DNA from: Pseudomonadota bacterium
GTDB lineage: Bacteria > Pseudomonadota > Alphaproteobacteria > Sphingomonadales > Sphingomonadaceae
Reading direction: 5' to 3'
DNA: 29,342 nucleotides
Assembly: GCA_023424095.1 (NCBI GenBank)
Contig: JAFAEG010000075.1
Location: forward strand, 1 to 29,342
In this document: one piece after another, positions 24,176 through 29,342 of the stretch
Numbering within the stretch: the first letter of the stretch is position 1
Layout of the letters: the number at the start of each line of letters is the position of its first letter
Position numbers and translations under genes: made by a program
Notes under the pieces: model-generated
Seen by the model: only the letters and a program-made list of their open reading frames with translations
The model's database searches: none
What the model was told of the DNA's origin: nothing

Positions 24176-25370
24176 GAGTGCACGGGGAGCATTGTCGCTG
24201 CCCAGGCTGATCAGCAGCGCCGTCGTCGTGCTCGCTGGCCTCGGCGTCGCCTGGCTGTCGCTTTCGGCGAACCTGAAGCGCGCCTTCCCCAATTCGACCT
24301 GGATCGCCGATGATCGGCCCGCGCGCGTGTTCAGCGAGGCGGGGCAGGCGCTGATCCAGAATGAGGGCCGGCTGGACGACGAGACCTTCGCCCGGCTGAG
24401 CGCCGCGGTGCAGCGCCAGCCGCTCGCGAGCGAACCCTTATTCTTTTACGGCATGCGGGCGCTCGAGGGCGAAGACCTGGCCAAGGCGGAGCAATTGCTG
24501 CTCGAGGCGCGCGCTCGCGATCCGCGCAACAGCTACGCCCGGCTGGCGCTGATGGCGCTGTATCTGCGCACCGGCCGAGTTCGCGAGGGCAGTGCCGAAC
24601 TGGCCGTGCTCGCCCGGCTCGAACCGCGCGGCAACCAATTGCTCGTCCCGCAGCTGATCCGGATGACCAATTCGCCGGAAGCGCGCGAGGCGTTGGTCGA
24701 GGCGGTCGGCGACCAGCCGATCATGGCCGACGTGCTGGCCAAGCTCGCCACCGAGGGCGGCGATCCCGAGACGTTGATCACCCTCGCCCGCCGCCAGCCC
24801 GTTCGTGCCGACGGCAGCGTCGCCGAATGGCAGCGCTTGCTACTGGCGCGGCTGGTCGAGGCCGGCGAGGAACGGCGCGCTTATGACCTGTGGCGGCGCT
24901 TCGTCGGCGACGACCAGAATGAACTGATTTACGATTCCGAGTTTCGCGGCCGTCCCGGTGCGCCGCCCTTCAACTGGGAGCTGAGCGTGAACGACGTCGG
25001 CGCGGCCGAGCGCGGTCGCGAGGGCGGGCTGGACGTCGAATATTTTGGCCGCAAGTCTGGGCCGCTCGCGCGCCAGCTGCTGATGTTGCGGCCCGGCCGC
25101 TACCGGCTGGCGTTCGACGTGGAAGGCAGCGCCAACGGCCAGGGCAGCCGGATCGAGCTGAGCGTCGCCTGCCGTGGCGGCGCGACCCTCACCACGCTTC
25201 CCTTCCGGGATGTCAGCACCACCCGTCGCCGCGCCCAACTGGACTTCACCGTCCCCGGCGGCTGCGAAGGGCAGTGGCTCACGATCAGCGGGGTCGCAGC
25301 CGAATTCCCCGCCATCCAGCGCCTCACCATTCCGCGCCTGTCGCTGACTGCCGGCGGAGGCCAGCCATGA
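24168..25370 (+). CDS. Membrane-anchored TPR protein of the polysaccharide locus, function unknown
   Basis: I do not recognise a named family for this 400-aa protein. It has one N-terminal membrane helix (LISSAVVVLAGLGVAWLSLS, read in order; about 14-33), so most of it is probably periplasmic. Residues about 75-160 hold TPR-like helical repeats (LFFYGMRALEGEDLAKAEQL, read in order, and SYARLALMALYLRTGRVREG, read in order). A further helical part follows to about 240. From about 265 to the end the pattern is beta-rich (FNWELSVNDVG, YRLAFDVEGSANG, RIELSVACRGG, QLDFTVPGGCEGQWLTISG), like a carbohydrate-binding jelly roll. The start overlaps the kinase gene by eight bases and its stop overlaps the next start (ATGA), so it is tightly coupled to polymer assembly. 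It may be a periplasmic scaffold or glycan-binding factor. Confidence 0.8.
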   Translation: MARSARGALSLPRLISSAVVVLAGLGVAWLSLSANLKRAFPNSTWIADDRPARVFSEAGQALIQNEGRLDDETFARLSAAVQRQPLASEPLFFYGMRALEGEDLAKAEQLLLEARARDPRNSYARLALMALYLRTGRVREGSAELAVLARLEPRGNQLLVPQLIRMTNSPEAREALVEAVGDQPIMADVLAKLATEGGDPETLITLARRQPVRADGSVAEWQRLLLARLVEAGEERRAYDLWRRFVGDDQNELIYDSEFRGRPGAPPFNWELSVNDVGAAERGREGGLDVEYFGRKSGPLARQLLMLRPGRYRLAFDVEGSANGQGSRIELSVACRGGATLTTLPFRDVSTTRRRAQLDFTVPGGCEGQWLTISGVAAEFPAIQRLTIPRLSLTAGGGQP

Positions 25371-26743
25371 CCATTCGCCATTTCCTCGTCCCGGCGCTGC
25401 TGGTCCTGTGCCTGTTGCTGGGCGGCGCGAGCATTCCGGCCGAAGGCGGCGGCTTTCGCGGCAACCTCGCGCTGCAATTGCTGTCGATCCCGCTGATCGG
25501 CTGGGCCCTGCTCCGCGATCCGGGCAATCAGCCGGTGCCCGCCCGCACCCTGGTCCTGCTCGCCATTGCGTTGGTCGCGATCGTCATTCTCCAGCTCGTG
25601 CCCTTGCCGCCCGCCATCTGGACGGCGCTGCCGGGCCGTGAGCGCGTCGCCGAGGGTTTCGCGATGATCGGCCAGGACCTGCCCTGGCTCCCGCTGTCGC
25701 TGCATCCCGAAGCGAGCATCGCGAGCCTGCTGTGGCTGCTGCCGGCCTTCGCCGCCTTGCTCGGGATCGTCCGGCTCGGCGCGTATCGCACCTCCGTCCT
25801 GGCCTGGTCGCTGGTCGGCGTGACGATCTTCTCCGTCATGCTCTCCGCTTTGCAGCTCACCGGCGGCGGCGGCAGTCCCTTCTATCTTTATGTCACCACC
25901 AATCCCGGCATGGGCGTGGGCTTCTTCGCCAACAGCAACCACCAGGCGACCTTGCTGCTCTGCGCCCTGCCGTTCGCCGCCGCGCTCTATGCCGGTCGCG
26001 GCCGCCGGGGCTCGATCAAGGGCTCGTCGGCGCTGGCGATCGTGCTCGGCGGCGTTGCTTTGATCCTGGTCGTCGGCCTCGCCATCAACGGCTCGCTAGC
26101 CGGCGCGGGGCTGGGCGTCGCGGTGTTCGTCGCCAGCGCGCTGATGCTGCGTTTCCGCAAGCGGCCCGTGCCGGCCTGGGGGCCGATGGTGGCGGTGCTC
26201 GGCCTCGCCGCGGCGGTGGCTTTAATTTTCCTCGGTCCGACCTCCGGTGGCGCGCTGATGAAGAGCACGACCGACAGCACGTCTTCGCGGCAGGTGATGG
26301 TCGGCAATACGCTCGCGGCCAGCGCCGATTATTTCCCGGCCGGGTCGGGCGTCGGCACTTTCGCAAGCGTCTACCGCCTATCCGAGGACTCGGCGATCGC
26401 GACCAAGCAATGGGTCAATCACGCGCACAGCGACATCGTCGAGATCGTGCTCGAGACCGGGATCTTGGGCATCCTCTTGCTGATTGCCCTGGTTTGGTGG
26501 TGGGGGCGGCGCTCTTACGCCATCTGGATCCGCGACGAGCAGCCGGATCATTTCGCCCGGGCGGCTGTGATCGTCTCGGCGGCGATCATGGCGCACAGCT
26601 TCGTCGATTATCCGCTGCGCACCGCGGCCATCTCCACGGTCTTCGCAATCTGTCTCGCCTTGATGGCGCAGCCGCGTCCGTCGGCCCGCGCCCGCTCCAG
26701 CCGCGACAGCGGTGAGGAAGGGCCGCGTCACCTCAGTGCATGA
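25367..26743 (+). CDS. O-antigen ligase / Wzy-type polymerase family membrane protein
   Basis: This 458-aa polytopic inner-membrane protein has about ten hydrophobic helices and the Wzy_C/WaaL-type region: VGFFANSNHQATLLLC, then the periplasmic loop with SADYFPAGSGVGTF and KQWVNHAHSDIVEIVLETG (read in order), and HSFVDYPLRTAA. The family either polymerises repeat units (Wzy) or joins O-antigen to lipid A (WaaL). Coupling to Wza- and Wzc-type genes favours a polymerase. I chose the ATG at 25367, with GGAGG at 25356-25360 and an ATGA overlap with the upstream stop; the open frame further upstream is a shadow. The C-terminal tail is hydrophilic and arginine/serine-rich. Confidence 0.9.
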   Translation: MTIRHFLVPALLVLCLLLGGASIPAEGGGFRGNLALQLLSIPLIGWALLRDPGNQPVPARTLVLLAIALVAIVILQLVPLPPAIWTALPGRERVAEGFAMIGQDLPWLPLSLHPEASIASLLWLLPAFAALLGIVRLGAYRTSVLAWSLVGVTIFSVMLSALQLTGGGGSPFYLYVTTNPGMGVGFFANSNHQATLLLCALPFAAALYAGRGRRGSIKGSSALAIVLGGVALILVVGLAINGSLAGAGLGVAVFVASALMLRFRKRPVPAWGPMVAVLGLAAAVALIFLGPTSGGALMKSTTDSTSSRQVMVGNTLAASADYFPAGSGVGTFASVYRLSEDSAIATKQWVNHAHSDIVEIVLETGILGILLLIALVWWWGRRSYAIWIRDEQPDHFARAAVIVSAAIMAHSFVDYPLRTAAISTVFAICLALMAQPRPSARARSSRDSGEEGPRHLSA

Positions 26744-26784
26744 AGACGGCTTGGCGCACGCGCCCGACTCGTTAAGGGAAGCTC

Positions 26785-27735
26785 ATGGCAAATTTCGCGT
26801 TGATCGGGGCCGCAGGCTATATCGCTCCGCGTCACATGCAGGCGATCAAGGCGACCGGGCACCGGCTGGTCGCGGCCCTCGATCCGAGCGATTCGGTCGG
26901 GGTGATCGACAGCTATTTCCCGGAAAGCAGCTTCTTCACCGAGTTCGAGCGGTTCGACCGGCACGTCGATAAATTGTCGCGCGGCGGTCATGAGGACCGG
27001 ATCGACTATGTCTCGGTCTGCTCCCCCAATTATCTGCACGACGCGCACATCCGCTTCGCCCTGCGCGCGGGTGCGGACGCTGTCTGCGAAAAGCCGGTCG
27101 TCGCAAATCCGTGGAACATCGACGGTCTGCTGGCGATGGAGGAAGCGACCGGGCGCAAGGTGAACACCATCCTGCAGCTGCGCCTCCATCCGGCGATCGT
27201 CGCCCTGAAGCAGGCGATCGAGAGCGGCCCGCAGGACCGCAAGCACGAGGTCGACCTCACCTACATCACCTCGCGCGGCCGCTGGTATCTGCACAGCTGG
27301 AAGGGGGATGTCGGCAAATCGGGCGGGATCGCGACCAATATCGGCGTCCATTTCTTCGACATGCTGCATTTCCTGTTCGGCCGCGTGCAGGAGAACAGGG
27401 TGCATCTGAACGAGGACGTCCGCGCCGCCGGCTATCTGGAATATGAGCGCGCCCGGGTGCGCTGGTTCCTGTCGGTCGACGCCGCCGATCTGCCCGCTGC
27501 GCAAAGCGCGGCCGGACAGCGCACCTACCGCTCGATCACCATCGACGGCGAGGAGATCGAATTTTCCGGCGGCTTCACCGATCTGCACACCGTCAGCTAT
27601 GAGCAGATCCTGGCCGGCGAGGGCTTCCGCCTGGAGGAAAGCCGTTCGGCGGTCGAGGCGGTCACCCACATCCGCCACGCCAGGCCGGAGCCGCTGACCG
27701 GCGATTATCATCAATTCGCCAAGGGGCGTCCGTGA
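26785..27735 (+). CDS. wlbA: UDP-N-acetylglucosaminuronate 3-dehydrogenase (WbpB/WlbA-like)
   Basis: This Gfo/Idh/MocA-family enzyme would oxidise C3 of UDP-GlcNAcA, making the 3-keto sugar for transamination. From memory the match to Pseudomonas WbpB is very strong: NFALIGAAGYIAPRHMQAIK (read in order; residues 3-22), DYVSVCSPNYLH (74-85), CEKP with Lys103, VDLTYITSRGRWYLHSWKGD (read in order; 156-175), GIATNIGVHFFDMLHFLFG (read in order; from 181) and YLEYERARVRWFLSVDA. At 316 aa it is full length. AAGGGAAG lies just before the ATG. It overlaps the acetyltransferase gene as GTGA. The aminotransferase that works between these two enzymes (WbpE/WlbC) is not in the window. Confidence 0.93.
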   Translation: MANFALIGAAGYIAPRHMQAIKATGHRLVAALDPSDSVGVIDSYFPESSFFTEFERFDRHVDKLSRGGHEDRIDYVSVCSPNYLHDAHIRFALRAGADAVCEKPVVANPWNIDGLLAMEEATGRKVNTILQLRLHPAIVALKQAIESGPQDRKHEVDLTYITSRGRWYLHSWKGDVGKSGGIATNIGVHFFDMLHFLFGRVQENRVHLNEDVRAAGYLEYERARVRWFLSVDAADLPAAQSAAGQRTYRSITIDGEEIEFSGGFTDLHTVSYEQILAGEGFRLEESRSAVEAVTHIRHARPEPLTGDYHQFAKGRP

Positions 27736-28313
27736 GCGACCATTTCGTCCACGAGAGCGCTATCGTGGATGCGGGCGCTGAGATCGGCGAAGGCTCTCGC
27801 GTCTGGCATTTCGTCCACGTCTGCGCCGGGGCGCGGATCGGCAAGGGCGTCTCGCTCGGCCAGAATGTCTTCGTGGGCAACAAGGTGGTGATTGGCGACA
27901 AGTGCAAGATCCAGAACAATGTCTCCGTCTATGACGATGTGACGCTGGAGGCGGGGGTGTTTTGCGGCCCCTCGATGGTCTTCACCAATGTCTATAATCC
28001 CCGCTCGCTGATCGAGCGGAAGGACGAATATCGCCCGACTTTGGTGCGGACCGGGGCGACTTTGGGCGCCAATTGCACGATCGTCTGCGGCTCGACCATT
28101 GGCGAATATGCCTTCGTCGCTGCGGGCGCGGTGGTGAACCGGGATGTGCCGGCCTATGCGCTGATGGCCGGCGTGCCCGCGCGGCAGATCGGCTGGATGA
28201 GCCGGCATGGCGAGCGGCTCGATCTGCCCATGGCCGGCGACGCGGAAACGCGCTGCGCTGCAACCGGCGCGACCTATCGGCTGCGCGACGGCGAGGTCCA
28301 TTACGAGGGCTAA
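27732..28313 (+). CDS. wlbB: UDP-2-acetamido-3-amino-glucuronate N-acetyltransferase (WbpD/WlbB-like)
   Basis: This left-handed beta-helix acetyltransferase would put an acetyl group on the 3-amino of UDP-GlcNAc3NA to give UDP-GlcNAc3NAcA. The 193-aa protein shows hexapeptide repeats throughout (AIVDAGAEIGEGSRVWHFVHV, read in order; GARIGKGVSLGQNVFVGN, read in order; TLGANCTIVCGSTIGEYAFV, read in order). It also has the WbpD-type core KIQNNVSVYDDVTLEAGVFC (read in order) and VFTNVYNPRSLIERKDEY (read in order), and VPARQIGWMSRHGERL at the end of the helix. The GTG at 27732 overlaps the stop of the 3-dehydrogenase gene and is where homology begins. It is the last gene of the polysaccharide region. 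The product may be used as GlcNAc3NAcA or epimerised to ManNAc3NAcA. Confidence 0.93.
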   Translation: MSDHFVHESAIVDAGAEIGEGSRVWHFVHVCAGARIGKGVSLGQNVFVGNKVVIGDKCKIQNNVSVYDDVTLEAGVFCGPSMVFTNVYNPRSLIERKDEYRPTLVRTGATLGANCTIVCGSTIGEYAFVAAGAVVNRDVPAYALMAGVPARQIGWMSRHGERLDLPMAGDAETRCAATGATYRLRDGEVHYEG

Positions 28314-28344
28314 GCCACTGAAAACTAAGCTGCATCAAGTTTTC

Positions 28345-28411
28345 TGCTGCACCGCAACAAAAATGCCTTGAACCGCGCCTATCCCTTCCCTAAATGCTGC
28401 ATCGCAACAAA
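28345..28411 (+). repeat. 17-base direct repeat, candidate PhaR-type operators
   Basis: TGCTGCACCGCAACAAA (28345-28361) and TGCTGCATCGCAACAAA (28395-28411) differ by one base and start exactly 50 bases apart, about five helical turns. Each holds CTGC-N3-GCAA, close to the CTGC-N3-GCAG type of site described for the polyhydroxyalkanoate regulator PhaR in alphaproteobacteria. A partial copy (CTGCATCAAG) lies at 28330-28339. The second copy overlaps the candidate -10 box. Confidence 0.6.
28368..28396 (+). promoter_or_regulatory. Candidate phasin promoter
   Basis: TTGAACC (28368-28374) and CCTAAATG (28389-28396) are 14 bases apart. They fit the alphaproteobacterial housekeeping form TTGAC plus GCTAnA at its usual spacing. 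RNA would start about 20-25 bases before the ATG at 28425. The promoter lies between and on the two direct repeats, as expected for a repressed gene. Confidence 0.5.
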
Positions 28412-28424
28412 GGGAGGTCGTGTC

Positions 28425-29279
28425 ATGGCGGATCGCAACTCGCTGCCCGCGAAGACCAAGAACCAGGTGACTGAAACGGCTAAGGCCGCGCCGGTGCCGC
28501 AGGCCGCCAAGGCGGTCGCTGCGAAGCCGGTAACGCCCGTGGCCGCCAAGCCCGCCGCTCCGGCCGTCAAGGCCGCCGAGCCGGCTCCCAAGGCCGTGCC
28601 GGCGGAAAGGGCGCCTGTTTCGGCGTCCGCGCCGGCGGTCAAGGCGCCAGCACAGGCCACGAAGCCTGTTGCGGCGACACCGGTCGGTCGGAAGGCGAAA
28701 GCCGCTCCGAAGGCCGCGGCCACCAAATCCCGCGCCAAAGTGAAGGCGCAAGCAAGCGTGAAATCCAAGTCCATACCGAACAAGCAGATTGCAGGAGCAA
28801 AGATCATGAACGACACCATCCAGAAGACCCAGGAAGCCACCAAGCAGGTCGCCGAGAAGGCCACCGAACAGTTCCGCGCCGCCGCCACCAAGGCGAACGA
28901 GCAGGGCAAGGTCGCCATGGAGAAGGGCGCGCGCGTCATCGAAGAGATGGCCGACCTGACCCGCGGCAACGTCGAGGCGCTGGTCGCTTCGCAGAAGACC
29001 GCCGCCAAGTATGTCGAGACCCTGTCGCAGGGCGCCGCCGACTACAGCCGTCGCAGCTTCGAGGAGGCTTCGGCCAACCTCAAGAGCTTCGCCGAAGTGA
29101 AGTCGCCGACCGACTTCTTCCGTCTGCAGAGCGAGTTCGCCCGTAGCGCGTTCGACCAGTTCGTCGCCGAGGGTTCGCGCGTCACCGAGACGGTCGTGAA
29201 GATGTCGAACGACGTCGCCGAGCCGCTGGCCAGCCGCTATGCGGTTGCCCAGGAGCGTCTGAAGGCGGTTGCCGCCTAA
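28425..29279 (+). CDS. Phasin with long Ala/Lys/Pro-rich N-terminal tail
   Basis: Phasins coat polyhydroxyalkanoate granules. This 284-aa protein has two unlike halves. Residues 1-125 are low-complexity Ala/Lys/Pro with repeated units such as AAKPVTPVAAKPAAPAVKAA (read in order), recalling the histone-like tail of PhaF. Residues about 128-284 are a phasin domain: amphipathic helices MNDTIQKTQEATKQVAEKAT (read in order), TRGNVEALVASQKTAAKYVE (read in order), KSPTDFFRLQSEFARSAFDQ (read in order) and EPLASRYAVAQERLKAV. I chose the ATG at 28425, preceded by AGGGAGGT (28411-28418); a start further upstream would lie over the promoter. Met128 (28806) has its own AGGAG eight bases before it, so a second, tail-less product is likely. 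Confidence 0.88.
   Translation: MADRNSLPAKTKNQVTETAKAAPVPQAAKAVAAKPVTPVAAKPAAPAVKAAEPAPKAVPAERAPVSASAPAVKAPAQATKPVAATPVGRKAKAAPKAAATKSRAKVKAQASVKSKSIPNKQIAGAKIMNDTIQKTQEATKQVAEKATEQFRAAATKANEQGKVAMEKGARVIEEMADLTRGNVEALVASQKTAAKYVETLSQGAADYSRRSFEEASANLKSFAEVKSPTDFFRLQSEFARSAFDQFVAEGSRVTETVVKMSNDVAEPLASRYAVAQERLKAVAA
28793..28808 (+). promoter_or_regulatory. Internal ribosome binding site and start within the phasin gene
   Basis: AGGAG at 28793-28797 lies eight bases before the in-frame ATG at 28806. Translation from here gives a 157-aa protein that begins exactly at the phasin domain (MNDTIQKTQEA) and has the usual size of a sphingomonad or rhizobial phasin. This site decides between one fused product and two nested ones. 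Confidence 0.6.
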
Positions 29280-29299
29280 GCGCACGGCGCTTGAATAAC

Positions 29300-29317
29300 C
29301 CCGGGCCGAGGTCCGGG
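29300..29317 (+). terminator. Possible terminator hairpin after the phasin gene
   Basis: CCCGGGC and GTCCGGG form a 7-bp stem with one G-T pair around a CGAG loop, 20 bases after the phasin stop. Only ATTTC follows, so the T-tract is poor. The window ends 25 bases later. Confidence 0.35.
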
Positions 29318-29342
29318 ATTTCGGGGCGGCCCTCCTTTGGAG

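Noticed and set aside
21932..24292. A 786-codon open frame on the minus strand, opposite the Wzc-type kinase gene
   Set aside because: The plus strand encodes a complete kinase with all motifs. The antisense frame has no recognisable domain and is the kind of long open shadow expected from GC-rich third-position bias.
10448..28313. The polysaccharide region as a recently acquired genomic island
   Set aside because: Base and codon use look like the flanking housekeeping genes, and no tRNA, integrase, insertion sequence or direct repeat marks an edge. Its split layout argues for rearrangement more than for recent transfer.
28425..28805. The Ala/Lys/Pro-rich stretch as non-coding sequence or a separate gene
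   Set aside because: It is in frame with the phasin domain without a stop and has its own strong ribosome site, so it is kept as the tail of the long product.

Overview
The window is a GC-rich, densely packed chromosomal segment. It most resembles an alphaproteobacterium of the sphingomonad group. The reasons are a single bifunctional Rel/Spo enzyme, an Omp25-like barrel protein, a Caulobacter-like promoter form before a phasin gene, and a GumB/GelC-like exopolysaccharide export set next to a rfbACDB operon. This placement is inference from gene families; no rRNA or marker tree is available here. I saw no tRNA, rRNA, insertion sequence, phage gene or CRISPR array.

Positions 1-8.3 kb hold housekeeping and regulatory genes. 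A NtrY-like sensor kinase is followed by a minus-strand run: a small secreted protein, rlmN, a four-cysteine Rrf2 regulator and a lipoprotein alpha/beta hydrolase. Then come an outer-membrane barrel protein with a clear terminator, dnaN, rpoZ, an O6-alkylguanine methyltransferase gene and a convergent HxlR regulator. The RSH (p)ppGpp synthetase/hydrolase gene fills 8.3-10.4 kb.

From 10.4 to 28.3 kb the window is mostly surface-polysaccharide biology. rfbA-C-D-B (dTDP-L-rhamnose) is tightly overlapped and closed by a hairpin terminator. After a reverse-strand sugar-dehydrogenase-like lipoprotein come tryptophan 2,3-dioxygenase overlapped with a GDP-mannose pyrophosphorylase, a UDP-GlcNAc-type 2-epimerase and a nucleotide-sugar 6-dehydrogenase. 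A small membrane protein (reverse strand) and a PPP-type phosphatase precede the assembly block: Wza/GumB-type export lipoprotein, Wzc-type tyrosine autokinase, a TPR protein with a possible C-terminal beta domain, and a Wzy/WaaL-type membrane protein. Two genes very like wbpB/wlbA and wbpD/wlbB follow. Together with the 6-dehydrogenase and the epimerase they outline most of a UDP-GlcNAc3NAcA / UDP-ManNAc3NAcA route. The aminotransferase (WbpE) step, all glycosyltransferases, the priming transferase and the flippase are absent from the window, so the locus is split.

The last kilobase carries a phasin with a long Ala/Lys/Pro-rich N-terminal tail. Its gene has two well-formed ribosome binding sites, one before the tail and one just before the phasin domain. 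Its promoter region carries a 17-base direct repeat that looks like a PhaR-type operator. This phasin locus and the dispersed wbp-like pathway are the most interesting things in the window.
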